A stretch of DNA of 64,000 nucleotides. It comes from Anadara kagoshimensis. Taxonomy: Eukaryota > Mollusca > Bivalvia > Arcoida > Arcidae. The notes below the pieces were generated by a model. The model was not told the DNA's origin. It saw nothing but the letters and a program-made list of their open reading frames with translations, and searched no databases. Location: positions 16,598,615 through 16,662,614 of the forward strand of contig CM037874.1 in NCBI GenBank assembly GCA_021292105.1. Reading direction: 5' to 3'. Both the position numbers and the translations under genes were made by a program. Shown piece by piece: positions 50,222 through 63,600 of this stretch (position 1 is the first letter of the stretch; each line of letters opens with the position of its first letter).

Positions 50222-50632
50222 GTTATCTAAACAGAAAAGCAAGAATTTATTTTCAGTTCCTAAAACATTCATTTTAAAAATGTTAGCAAGGACACAAGAA
50301 ATATTCATTTTAAACGTATTTTTATTGCATTAAATTTTACTTTAACGTCAACGTCAATTTTCTTGTATCCGATTTCCATTGAAACCTATGTAAATCTGTT
50401 GCATAAAGGGCACTTTTTATATGTTCAAATTTTCATTCTCAAGTAATCGCCTAATTGTGTTTGATGCATGTATGATATTGCAATATTTTTATAATCATCT
50501 TTTGATATTTATCATAAATTATCATATTTTGTTCAGTTTAGCCAGACTTCAGTATCCCTTTAAAATACGTTTTGTATACGGCGGTTGTGAACAAAAGTTA
50601 CAGTATAAAATATGTAAATAAGTCATCTATAC
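50222..50632. repeat. First copy of a diverged direct duplication
   Basis: It shares ordered phrases with 51,097-51,590: TTATTTTCAGTTC, AATATTCATTTTA, TCAATTTTCTTGTATCCGAT, GTAAATCTGTTGC, AAAGGGCAC, CTCAAGTAATC, AATTGTGTTT and GTATACGGCG. The copies are about 875 bp apart, with many substitutions and small indels. Confidence 0.85.
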
Positions 50633-50722
50633 TGTTTTTCTAGATCATATAATTGTAAGAGAGTCTTCAATTTTCAACAGAAATATGATTGTAAGAGTTA
50701 ATTTTATACATGGTTATTATAC

Positions 50723-50772
50723 TGTCATATACCATTTTTTGATATTCAAAATTCAAAAAATGGTATATGACA
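50723..50772. repeat. Perfect hairpin with 20-bp arms
   Basis: TGTCATATACCATTTTTTGA is followed by a 10-nt loop and its exact reverse complement ending in TGGTATATGACA. It lies 13 bp before a second, larger palindrome. Confidence 0.9.
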
Positions 50773-50785
50773 ATACTATAGTGTT

Positions 50786-50891
50786 ATTGAACTGATATTG
50801 CGTAATATTGTCCCGAGTTGACTCGACAATGCACGAGCTTGCGAGTGCTTTCGAGTCAACAAGAGACAATATTCCACAATTTCAGTTCAAT
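50786..50891. repeat. 106-bp near-palindromic element
   Basis: The arms start ATTGAACTGA and contain AATATTGTC and GTTGACTCGA. The right half mirrors them (TCGAGTCAAC, GACAATATT, TCAGTTCAAT) with few mismatches. The centre GCACGAGCTTGCGAGTGC is itself close to self-complementary. It resembles a short foldback or MITE-type unit. Confidence 0.85.
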
Positions 50892-51096
50892 TTCCCTTTT
50901 ATTATACAGCAAAATAAATTTCGTCTACTTCCCACTTGTATTTCATCTTAAATACCATTTTGCTTTACAATACATATAAATATTGCATTAGTTCTTATTG
51001 CACGCTAACACCTCGGGATTTATCGTTTAATTTCTATGTGATGCATATATTGCTACATAATAATATAATTTAAAGGTTACCGATAATTTTATCAGA

Positions 51097-51590
51097 TGTT
51101 ATCTAAAATAAAACAGGTAAGGATTTATTTTCAGTTCTTGAAATATTCATTTTAAAATGTTAACATAACTAGGGCAGAAGAATATTCATTTTACATCGCA
51201 TTTCTTTAGCATTAAATCGGCTTACTTTTATGTTTGACGTGAACGGCAATTTTCTTATATCCGATTTTCATTGAAACTCATGTAAATCTGTTGCGTAAAG
51301 GGCACGTTTTCTTTATTTTCCCATTTTCAATTTATTTTAATAAACTCAAGTAATCATCCAATTGTGTTTTATGCATGCATGCCATCGCATTATTTCCTTA
51401 TTATCTTTAATATAAGGATAATCGTTTCACCTTAATAATAAGGATAGTTATCAACCAAAGCACCATATATCGTTAGTAACACATGGTATTATGTATATAA
51501 TATTATAATACCTTTTCGTATACGGCGATTATGTACAATTAATAATTAGTAAGTTACAGAATGATAATATGTAAAAATAATAAAAAAAAA
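51097..51590. repeat. Second copy of the diverged direct duplication
   Basis: This is the partner of 50,222-50,632. It contains extra material around 51,310-51,345 and 51,400-51,500 (a TAATAAGGATA duplication), so it is longer than the first copy. A 67-codon frame on the minus strand here has no support. Confidence 0.85.
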
Positions 51591-51779
51591 ACAAAGATAT
51601 ACTGTTTTAGTAGACAGATGGTGTTCATATGAATTCTTTATCATTGAAAGATGATGCGAATAAAATTTAGAAAATCCTATGGTAATTGCAATTGCACAAG
51701 TAGGTTTCATACAATACTGGTCGCGGGATATAGCGAACGAAATGAACAATCTATAGGCTCAACACCCTAGAGAAGCTAA

Positions 51780-52079
51780 TTTTTACATCAGATTTTTTCT
51801 CCAATATTCGGTTTCATAGAAGAAGATTTTTAGGATTTGTGCACCCCTAGGTCACCTTGACCTAGTTACGGTAGCTACGGCAACGCCACGAACAAGTCTG
51901 AATTGCACCGACCCATATATACTTCTGACAAAGTTTCATTGAAATCTGTCCAGTAGTTTCAGAGGAGAAGTCGAAAATATGTGTTAACGACGCACAAACA
52001 CATGCACGCACGCACACACTCACAAACACACTCTGCGCAATGCCACAAGTTCAAATGACCTATGGTCAGGTGAGCTAAA
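51780..52079. repeat. Interspersed repeat, 3' part, ending CAGGTGAGCTAAAA
   Basis: It contains GGTCACCTTGACCTAG, ACCGACCCATATATAC, CAGTAGTTTCAGAGGAGAAG, a CACACA-type stretch (ACACATGCACGCACGCACAC) and the terminal GGTCAGGTGAGCTAAAA. It is homologous to 27,005-27,300. The right boundary abuts minisatellite D. Confidence 0.75.
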
Positions 52080-52438
52080 ATAGAATCAGGACAATAATTG
52101 ACACACATATAGTGTGGTGAAAAATGAGGAGAATCGGAATAAGGACAATAAGTCGAACAAACAAACAGAGAGAGAAAGAGAGAGAGGGTTCGGTGAGAAA
52201 AATTAGGAGAAATGGAATAAGGACAAGAAATTGCACACATATACACAGTTCGGTGAGAGAAATATAAAAAACGGAATAAGGACAATAAGTCGCACACACA
52301 GTGCGGAAATGGAAAAATGACAATATACATCCATAGTGTGGTGAAAAAAAGAGAAGAAACGGAATAAGGACCATTAATCTCACACAGTGTGGTGAGAGAA
52401 ATATGAGAAACGGAGTATGTAAGAGAAATAGGAACAAG
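52080..52438. repeat. Minisatellite D (degenerate, about 60 bp)
   Basis: About six irregular copies contain CGGAATAAGGACAATAAGTC, CACACA, AGTGYGGTGA and GAGAAATA. Unit length varies from about 50 to 70 bp. Two overlapping minus-strand frames (51,959-52,437) are periodic translations of this repeat. Confidence 0.85.
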
Positions 52439-52439
52439 A

Positions 52440-52700
52440 GACCAATTGGGCCTTATACGCTCACCTGATAAATAAAAGCTCGAATGTCAAATGTCCAAAT
52501 CTTTCATAATAGTAACGATTTTAGGCTTAATTATGAAAAAACCTCATGTCATTATCTGGTCAAATAATCAAGTTAGAACAGTTTGCGGCTATTTTACGAT
52601 TTTTTCAAAATTAAATGCAAAACGCGTGACCTATTTTTTGTCCGAATTTCACAAAATGAACAAACTATAGGCTTAAGACCCTGTGGGACCCCTATATGTA
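52440..52700. repeat. Interspersed repeat, 5' part
   Basis: AGAGACCAATTGGGCCTTAT and ACGCTCACCTGATAA match the 5' ends of the family at 20,397 and 24,608. With 51,780-52,079 it may be one element into which minisatellite D expanded, or two elements in tandem. Confidence 0.55.
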
Positions 52701-52839
52701 ATAACTACCACAAATGAATTTCGAAAAATAGGACAAACACCCAGTACTTTAGCGATACATGACGACAGTTTGAAATATTTTTTGTGTAAAACTTTTATGG
52801 ATTTATTTCATTTGTATAATTGGCAATGTGTTCGGTAAC

Positions 52840-53060
52840 TACCCCTTCAAAAATTATTAAAAATGTGTTGCCGGGAGGGGCCCATAGCGCACAACCTCCA
52901 AAGACTAAATCTTGGACTAAATTCTACAAAAAAATCATTATAATTATTCTGGTATGGGGCCAAAAACGGCCTATAGTGCACAACCTCCCTTTACCACAAA
53001 TGTAGGAACAAATTCTTACCACAAATGTAACAACTTAATTTTACCACAAATGTAGTAAAA
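52840..53060. repeat. Short direct repeats
   Basis: GCGCACAACCTCC and GTGCACAACCTCC occur at about 52,888 and 52,976. TTACCACAAATGTA occurs three times (52,991, 53,017 and 53,040). No gene is supported here. Confidence 0.8.
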
Positions 53061-53489
53061 TTTAAAAAATGATAAAATATATATTTTTTTTCAATATGGG
53101 CAATATCTAGGCTAATGTTAATCAATGACAAGCACTTTGGTTTCTCTGTCAGGTAATTTAAGGAACATCTGTCGGGTAATTTAAGAAATGAAACACAAAA
53201 CCCATATAATGCCTCGGTTTCAACCATGTTTAGCCAGAGTCAAATATGCAAGTAGATTTTTCAGTTCTAAGCTACTAATAACGATGTGGAATGTCACAGT
53301 TCATGTTCATGTGAACAGTCATTTTCAGCTCTGACAAGGCTACTACAAGGAAGCCCCAAGATAAATTTCACGTCCCCAGTACATTTATTAGTCGCCGCTT
53401 CGAAGAGATTTGTTGTTGTTTTTTGGTCACACCCCCATCTTTGATGGATTGAGTTTTATTTATTTGTTATGGTTTGTTTATTATTCCAC
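53061..53489. other. No supported gene
   Basis: One 78-codon minus-strand frame (52,991-53,227) lacks recognisable features. The rest is AT-rich and unassigned. Confidence 0.4.
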
Positions 53490-53690
53490 TTTCAGGAAGG
53501 TTCGTGGGTTCGCAACCCGGGCAGGGTCTGACTTAAAAATGATATTTTAAAATGAAAGCCATTAGGGTAATTTGGAAAAGACCCTAAAACCAGGTGTGAC
53601 GCGTTAAAGAACACAAGCGCATTCCATTGCACTCCATGAGTCAAACTTTCTGCCACTTCGCATATAGCTTGTGAAGTGTTGATATAAGTG
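53490..53690 (+). mobile_element. SINE, 5'-truncated
   Basis: It begins with a box B-like stretch (GGTTCGTGGGTTCGCAACCC) and continues to GGTGTGACGCGTTAAAGAAC, then GTCAAACTTTCTGCCACTTC and TATAGCTTGTGAAG. This 3' domain is the same as in the minus-strand copy at 47,205-47,492. The box A half is absent. Confidence 0.65.
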
Positions 53691-54055
53691 GAACATTCAT
53701 TTAATTATCGGATCGATACTCTTGCAAATTACACATTACGTCGGATCAAAATTGAGATTTGTATATTTATCAAAAGTCTTAAAAGCGTGTAACCTTTGTA
53801 CAAATCAAAATAGACAGTTTGTAGTGCTTCAATTAATACAGAGTGATCAGATGACTTCGTGTGCGTGCGTTGGTGGGAGTGAAGTTGGTGGGGGGGGGGG
53901 GTTAGATGTGTACATAACTAGACAATAACATAATAAAACATTCTGATAATGGCTAAAGTATGAAAACCATCATGGGGGTGGGGGGTGCATTGTTCATCTA
54001 GTTGGTCAAATTGCAATATTCAGCAGGCAACTGGACACCCACACATAGAATGCAA
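53691..54055. other. Unique DNA with G-rich tracts before array C
   Basis: It contains a G12 tract near 53,890 and a GGGGGTGGGGGGTG tract near 53,974. A 68-codon plus-strand frame across the first tract has no support as a gene. Confidence 0.5.
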
Positions 54056-57000
54056 AAACAATGTAAAACAATGGCTGGTGACAGGTAGATACATGACTGT
54101 AAAACAATGGCTGGTGACAGGTAGATACATGACTGTAAAACAATAGCTGGTGACAGGCAGATACATCACTGTAAAACAATGGCTGGTGACAGGTAGATAC
54201 ATGACTGTAAAACAATGACTGGTGACAGGTAGATACATGACTGTAAAACAATAGCTGATGACAGGTAGATACACGACTGTAAAATAATAACTGGTGACAG
54301 GTAGATACATCACTATAAAACAATGACTGGTGACAGGTAGATACATCACTGTAAAACAATGACTGATGACAGGTAGATACATCACTGTAAAACAATGGCT
54401 GGTGACAGGTAGATACATGACTGTAAAACAATAGCTGATGACAGGTAGATACATGACTGTAAAACAATGACTGGTGACAGGTAGATGCATGACTGTAAAA
54501 CAATGACTGATGACAGGTAGATACATCCTTGTTAAACAATAGCTGGTGACAGGTAGATACATGACTGTAAAACAATAGCTGATGACAGGTAGATACATGA
54601 CTGTAAAACAATGACTGGTGACAGGTAGATACATGACTGTAAAACAATGACTGATGACAGGTAGATACATCACTGTTAAACAATGGCTGGTGACAGGTAG
54701 ATACATGACTGTAAAACAATAGCCGATGACAGGTAGATACATGACTGTTAAACAATGGCTGGTGACAGGTAGATACATGACTGTAAAACAATGGCTGGTG
54801 ACAGGTAGATACATCACTGTTAAACAATGGCTGGTGACAGGTAGATACATGACTATAAAAAAATGGCTGGTGACAGGTAGATACATCACTGTAAAACAAT
54901 AGCTGATGACAGGTAGATACATAACTGTTACACAATTACTGGTGACAGATAGATACATGATTGTTAAACAATGGCTGGTGACAGGTAGATACATGACTGT
55001 AAAACAATGGCTGGTGACAGGTAGATACATCACTGTAAAACAATGGCTGATGACAGGTAGATACATAACTGTTACACAATGACTGGTGACAGGTAGAAAC
55101 ATGACTGTTAAACAATGGCTGGTGACAGGTAGATAAATCACTGTAAAACAATAGCTGATGGCAGGTAGATACATGACTGTAAAACAATGACTGATGACAG
55201 GTAGATACATCACTATAAAACAATGACTGGTGACAGGTAGATACATCACTGTAAAACAATGACTGATGACAGGTAGATACATCACTGTAAAACAATGGAT
55301 AGTGACAGGTAGATACATGAATGTAAAATAATGGCTGGTGACAGGTAGATACATGACTGTAAAACAATGACTGGTGACAGGTAGATACATCACTAAAACA
55401 ATAGCTGGTGACAGGTATATACATCACTGTAAAACAATAGCTGATGACAGGTAGATACATCACTGTAAAACAATGGCTGGTGACAGGTAGATACATGACT
55501 GTAAAACAGTGACTGGTGACAGGTAGATACATGACTGTAAAACAATGACTGGTGACAGGTAGATACATGGCTGTAAAACAATAGCTTATGACAGGTAGAT
55601 ACATGACTGTAAAACAATTACTGGTGACAGGTAGATGCATGACTGTAAAACAATGACTGATGAGAGGTAGATACATCACTGTTAAACAATGGCTGGTGAC
55701 AGGTAGATACATGACTGTAAAACAATAGCTGATGACAGGTAGATACATGACTGTAAAACAATGACTGGTGACAGGTAGATACATGACTGTAAAACAATGA
55801 CTGATGACAGGTAGATACATCACTGTTAAACAATGGCTAGTGACAGGTAGATACATGACTGTAAAACAATAGCTGATGACAGGTAGATACATGACTGTAA
55901 AACAATAGCTGATGACAGGTAGATACATGACTGTAAAACAATGACTGGTGACAGGTAGATACATGACTGTAAAACAATGACTGATGACAGGTAGATACAT
56001 CACTGTTAAACAAAGGCTGGTGACAGGTAGATACATGACTGTAAAACAATAGCCGATGACAGGTAGATACATCACTGTTAAACAATGGCTGGTGACAGGT
56101 AGATACATGACTGTAAAACAATAGCTGATGACAGGTAGATACATGACTGTAAAACAATGACTGATGACAGGTAGATACATTACTGTTAAACAATGGCTGG
56201 TGACAGGTAGATACATGACTGTAAAACAATAGCTGATGACAGGTAGATACATGACTGTTAAACAATGGCTGGTGACAGGTAGATACATCACTGTAAAACA
56301 ATAGCTGATGACAGGTAGATACATAACTGTCACACAATGACTGGTGACAGGTAGATACATGACTGTTAAACAATGGCTGGTGACAGGTAGATACATGACT
56401 GTAAATCATTGGCTGGTGACAGGTAGATACATCACTGTAAAACAATGGCTGATGACAGGTAGATACATAACTGTTACACAATGACTGGTGACAGGTAGAA
56501 ACATGACTGTTAAACAATGGTTGGTGACAGGTAGATACATCACTGTAAAACAATAGCTGATGGCAGGTAGATACATGACTGTAAAACAAAGACTGGTGAC
56601 AGGTAGATACATGACTGTAACAATAGCTGATGACAGGTAGATACATCACTATAAAACAATGACTGGTGACAGGTAGATACATCACTGTAAAACAAATACT
56701 GGTGACAGGTAGATACATCACTGTAAAACAATGACCGGACCGATGACAGGTAGATACATCACTGTAAAACAATGGCTGGTGACAGGTAGAAACATGACTG
56801 TAAAACAATAGCTGATGACAGGTAGATACATGACTGTTAAACCTTGGCTGGTGACAGGTAGATACATCACTGTAAAATAATGGCTGGTGACAGGTAGATA
56901 CATGACTGTAAAACAATGACTGGTGACAGGTAGATACATCACTGTAAAACAATAGGTGGTGACAGGTAGATACATCACTGTAAAACAATGGCTGGTGACA

Positions 57001-57960
57001 GGTAGATACATCACTGTAAAACAATAGCTGGTGACAGGTAGATACATGACTAAAAACAATGGCTGGTGACAGGTAGATACATCACTGTTAAACAATTGCT
57101 GATGACAGGTAGATACATCACTGTAAAACAATGGCTGGTGACATGTGATACATCACTGTAAAACAATGACTGGTGACAGGTAGATACATCACTGTTATAC
57201 AATGGCTGGTGACAGGTAGATACATCACTGTAAAACAATGGCTGATGACACGTAGATACATGACTGTAAAACAATGGCTAGTGACAGGTAGATACATCAC
57301 TGTAAAACAATGGCTGATGACAGGTAGATACATCACTGTAAAACAAAGGCTGGCGACAGGTAGATACATGACTGTAAAACAATGGCTGGTGACAGGTAGA
57401 TGCATCACTGTAAAACAATAGCTGATGACAGGTAGATACATGACTGTAAAACAATGACTGGTGACAGGTAGATACATCACTGTAAAACAATGGCTGATGA
57501 CACGTAGATACATGACTGTAAAACAATGGCTAGTGACAGGTAGATACATCACTGTAAAATAATGGCTAATGACAGGTAGATACATCACTGTAAAACAAGG
57601 CTGGCGACAGGTAGATACATCACTGTAAAACAATGGTGACAGGTAGATACATCACTGTAAAACAATAGCTGATGACAGGTAGATACATGACTGTAAAACA
57701 ATGATGTGACAGGTAGATACATGACTGTAAAACAATAGCTGATGACAGGTAGATACATGACTGTAAAACAATGGCTAGTGACAGGTAGATACATCACTAT
57801 AAAACAATGACTGATGACAGGTAGATACATCACTGTAAAACAATGGCTGGTGACGGGTAGATATATCACTGTAAAACAATAGCTGATGACAGGTAGATAC
57901 ATGATTGTAAAACAATGGCTAGTGACAGGTAGATACATCACTGTAAAACAATGATTGATG

Positions 57961-58705
57961 ACAGGTAGATACATCACTGTAAAACAATGGCTGGTGACAG
58001 GTAGATACATCACTGTAAAACAATGACTCGTGACAGGTAGATACATCACTGTAAAACAATAGCTGATGACAGGTAGATACATCACTGTAAAACAATAGCT
58101 GGTGACAGGTAGATACATCACTGTAAAACAATAGCTGATGACAGGCAGATACATCACTGTAAAACAATGACTGATGACAGGTAGATACATGACTGTAAAA
58201 CAATGGCTGATGACAGGTAGAAACATGACTGTTAAACAATGGCTGGTGACAGGTAGATACATGACTGTAAAATAATGGCTAGTGACAGGTAGATACATCA
58301 CTATAAAACAATGACTGATGACAGGTAGATACATCACTGTAAAACAATGGCTGGTGACAGGTAGATACATCACTGTAAAACAATGACTCGTGACAGGTAG
58401 ATACATCACTGTAAAACAATAGCTGATGACAGGTAGATACATCACTGTAAAACAATAGCTGGTGACAGGTAGATACATCACTGTAAAACAATAGCTGATG
58501 ACAGGCAGATACATCACTGTAAAACAATGACTGATGACAGGTAGATACATGACTGTAAAACAATGGCTGATGACAGGTAGAAACATGACTGTTAAACAAT
58601 GGCTGGTGACAGGTAGATACATGACTGTAAAATAATGGCTAGTGACAGGTAGATACATCACTATAAAACAATGACTGATGACAGGTAGATACATCACTGT
58701 AAAAC
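57961..58705. repeat. 360-bp higher-order repeat in array C
   Basis: The sequence from 57,961 repeats exactly 360 bp later (58,321) for about 385 bp, including the rare variants GACTCGTGACAGG and GACAGGCAGATACATC. It is ten basic units, duplicated recently. Confidence 0.93.
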
Positions 58706-59214
58706 AAAGGCTGGCGACAGGTAGATACATGACTGTAAAACAATGGCTGGTGACAGGTAGATACATCACTGTAAAACAATAGCTGATGACAGGTAGATAC
58801 ATGACTGTAAAACAATGACTGGTGACAGGTAGATACATGACTGTAAAACAATAGCTGATGACAGGTAGATACATGACTGTAAAACAATGGCTAGTGACAG
58901 GTAGATACATCACTATAAAACAATGACTGATGACAGGTAGATACATCACTGTAAAACAATGGCTGGTGACGGGTAGATATATCACTGTAAAACAATAGCT
59001 GATGACAGGTAGATACATGATTGTAAAACAATGGCTAGTGACAGGTAGATACATCACTGTAAAACAATGACTGATGACAGGTAGATACATCACTGTAAAA
59101 CAATGGCTGGTGACAGGTAGATACATCACTGTAAAACAATAGCTGGTGACAGGTAGATACATCACTGTAAAACAATAGCTGATGACAGGTAGATACATCA
59201 CTGTAAAACAATGG

Positions 59215-59570
59215 CTGGTGACAGGTAGATACATCACTGTAAAACAATAGCTGATGACAGGTAGATACATGACTGTAAAACAATGACTGGTGACAGGTAG
59301 ATACATGACTGTTAAACAATGACTGGTGACAGGTAGATACATGACTGTAAAACAATAGCTGATGACAGGAAGATACATCACTGTAAAACAATGGCTGGTG
59401 ACAGGTAGATACATCACTGTAAAACAATAGCTGATGACAGGTAGATACATGACTGTAAAACAATGACTGGTGACAGGTAGATACATGACTGTTAAACAAT
59501 GACTGGTGACAGGTAGATACATGACTGTAAAACAATAGCTGATGACAGGAAGATACATCACTGAAAACAA
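59215..59570. repeat. 180-bp higher-order repeat in array C
   Basis: Blocks starting at 59,221 and 59,401 match over about 170 bp, including the rare GACAGGAAGATACATCACTG unit. It is a five-unit duplication. Confidence 0.9.
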
Positions 59571-60604
59571 TGGCTGGTGACAGGTAGATACATGACTGTA
59601 AAACAACGGCTGATGACAGGAAGATACATCACTGAAAACAATGGCTGATGACAGGTAGATACATGACTGTAAAACAACGGCTGATGACAGGAAGATACAT
59701 CACTGAAAACAATGGCTGGTGACAGGTAGATACATGACTGTTAAACAACGGCTGATGACAGGTAGATACATCACTGTAAAACAATAGCTGATGACAGGTA
59801 GATACATCACTGTAAAACAATAGCTGATGACAGGTAGATACATGACTGTAAAACAATAGCTGATGACAGGTAGATACATCACTGTAAAACAATGGCTGAT
59901 GACAGGTAGATACATGACTGTTAAACAATGGCTGATGACAGGTAGATACATCACTGTAAAACAATGGCTGATGACAGGTAGATACATCACTGTAAAACAA
60001 TAGCTGATGACAGGTAGATACATGACTGTAAAACAATGGCTGATGACAGGTAGATACATGACTGTTAAACAATGGCTGGTGACAGGTAGATACATGACTG
60101 TAAAATAATGGCTGGTGACAGGTAGATACATGACTGTAAAACAATGACTGGTGACAGTTAGATACATCACTAAAACAATAGCTTGTGACAGGTAGATACA
60201 TCACTGTAAAACAATAGCTGGTGACAGGTAGATACATGACTAAAAACATGGCTGGTGACAGGTAGATACATCACTATAAAACAATGACTGATGACAGGTA
60301 GATACATCACGGTAAAACAATGGCTGGTGACGGGTAGATACATCACTGTAAAACAATGACTGGTGACAGGTAGATACATCACTGTAAAACAATGGCTGGT
60401 GACAGGTAGATACATCACTGTAAAACAATGGCTGATGACACGTAGATACATGACTGTAAAACAATGGCTAGTGACAGGTAGATACATCACTGTGAAACAA
60501 TGGCTGATGACAGGTAGATACATCACTGTAAAACAAAGGCTGGCGACAGGTAGATACATTACTGTAAAACAATGGCTGGTGACAGGTAGATACATCACTG
60601 TAAA

Positions 60605-63600
60605 ACAATAGCTGATGACAGGTAGATACACGACTGTAAAATAATAACTGGTGACAGGTAGATACATCACTATAAAACAATGACTGGTGACAGGTAGATA
60701 CATCACTGTAAAACAATGACTGATGACAGGTAGATACATCACTGTAAAACAATGGCTGGTGACAGGTAGATACATGACTGAAACAATAGCTGATGGCAGG
60801 TAGATACATGACTGTAAAACAATGACTGGTGACAGGTAGATGCATGACTGTAAAACAATAGCTGATGGCAGGTAGATACATCACTGTTAAACAATAGCTG
60901 GTGACAGGTTGATACATGACTGTAAAACAATAGCTGATGACAGGTAGATACATGACTGTAAAACAATGACTGGTGACAGGTAGATACATGACTGTAAAAC
61001 AATGACTGGTGACAGGTAGATGCATGACTGTAAAACAATGACTGATGACAGGTAGATACATCCTTGTTAAACAATAGCTGGTGACAGGTAGATACATGAC
61101 TGTAAAACAATAGCTGATGACAGGTAGATACATGACTGTAAAACAATGACTGGTGACAGGTAGATACATGACTGTAAAACAATGACTGATGACAGGTAGA
61201 TACATCACTGTTAAACAATGGCTGGTGACAGGTAGATACATGACTGTAAAACAATAGCCGATGACAGGTAGATACATGACTGTTAAAAATGGCTGGTGAC
61301 AGGTAGATACATGACTGTAAAACAATGGCTGGTGACAGGTAGATACATCACTGTTAAACAATGGCTGGTGACAGGTAGATACATGACTAAAAAAAATGGC
61401 TGGTGACAGGTAGATACATCACTGTAAAACAATAGCTGATGACAGGTAGATACATAACTGTTACACAATTACTGGTGACAGATAGATACATGATTGTTAA
61501 ACAATGGCTGGTGACAGGTAGATACATGACTGTAAAACAATGGCTGGTGACAGGTAGATACATCACTGTAAAACAATGGCTGATGACAGGTAGATACATA
61601 ACTGTTACACAATGACTGGTGACAGGTAGAAACATGACTGTTAAACAATGGCTGGTGACAGGTAGATAAATCACTGTAAAACAATAGCTGATGGCAGGTA
61701 GATACATGACTGTAAAACAATGACTGATGACAGGTAGATACATCACTATAAACAATGACTGGTGACAGGTAGATACATCACTGTAAAACAATGACTGATG
61801 ACAGGTAGATACATCACTGTAAAACAATGGATAGTGACAGGTAGATACATGAATGTAAAATAATGGCTGTGACAGGTAGATACATGACTGTAAAACAATG
61901 ACTGGTGACAGGTAGATACATCACTAAACAATAGCTGGTGACAGGTATATACATCACTGTAAAACAATAGCTGATGACAGGTAGATACATCACTGTAAAA
62001 CAATGGCTGGTGACAGGTAGATACATGACTGTAAAACAGTGACTGGTGACAGGTAGATACATGACTGTAAAACAATGACTGGTGACAGGTAGATACATGG
62101 CTGTAAAACAATAGCTTATGACAGGTAGATACATGACTGTAAAACAATTACTGGTGACAGGTAGATGCATGACTGTAAAACAATGACTGATGAGAGGTAG
62201 ATACATCACTGTTAAACAATGGCTGGTGACAGGTAGATACATGACTGTAAAACAATAGCTGATGACAGGTAGATACATGACTGTAAAACAATGACTGGTG
62301 ACAGGTAGATACATGACTGTAAAACAATGACTGATGACAGGTAGATACATCACTGTTAAACAATGGCTGGTGACAGGTAGATACATGACTGTAAAACAAT
62401 AGCTGATGACAGGTAGATACATGACTGTAAAACAATAGCTGATGACAGGTAGATACATGACTGTAAAACAATGACTGGTGACAGGTAGATACATGACTGT
62501 AAAACAATGACTGATGACAGGTAGATACATCACTGTTAAACAAAGGCTGGTGACAGGTAGATACATGACTGTAAAACAATAGCCGATGACAGGTAGATAC
62601 ATCACTGTTAAACAATGGCTGGTGACAGGTAGATACATGACTGTAAAACAATAGCTGATGACAGGTAATACATGACTGTAAAACAATGACTGATGACAGG
62701 TAGATACATTACTGTTAAACAATGGCTGGTGACAGGTAGATACATGACTGTAAAACAATAGCTGATGACAGGTAGATACATGACTGTTAAACAATGGCTG
62801 GTGACAGGTAGATACATCACTGTAAAACAATAGCTGATGACAGGTAGATACATAACTGTCACACAATGACTGGTGACAGGTAGATACATGACTGTTAAAC
62901 AATGGCTGGTGACAGGTAGATACATGACTGTAAAACATTGGCTGGTGACAGGTAGATACATCACTGTAAAACAATGGCTGATGACAGGTAGATACATAAC
63001 TGTTACACAATGACTGGTGACAGGTAGAAACATGACTGTTAAACAATGGTTGGTGACAGGTAGATACATCACTGTAAAACAATAGCTGATGGCAGGTAGA
63101 TACATGACTGTAAAACAAAGACTGGTGACAGGTAGATACATCACTATAAAACAATGACTGGTGACAGGTAGATACATCACTGTAAAACAAATACTGGTGA
63201 CAGGTAGATACATCACTGTAAAACAATGACCGGACCGATGACAGGTAGATACATCACTGTAAAACAATGGCTGGTGACAGGTAGAAACATGACTGTAAAA
63301 CAATAGCTGATGACAGGTAGATACATGACTGTTAAACCTTGGCTGGTGACAGGTAGATACATCACTGTAAAATAATGGCTGGTGACAGGTAGATACATGA
63401 CTGTAAAACAATGACTGGTGACAGGTAGATACATCACTGTAAAACAATAGGTGGTGACAGGTAGATACATCACTGTAAAACAATGGCTGGTGACAGGTAG
63501 ATACATCACTGTAAAACAATAGCTGGTGACAGGTAGATACATGACTAAAAAACAATGGCTGGTGACAGGTAGATACATCACTGTTAAACAATTGCTGATG

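Noticed and set aside
51959-52437. Two overlapping 120-codon minus-strand frames rich in Phe, Ser and Cys
   Set aside because: They are periodic translations of minisatellite D, open in two frames.
57585-59606. A 673-codon open frame on the minus strand, and similar frames of 300-486 codons across array C
   Set aside because: The period is 36 bp, so any stop-free unit stays open. Two frames are open at once, the peptides have period 12 with no other domain, and frames end wherever a unit has an indel.
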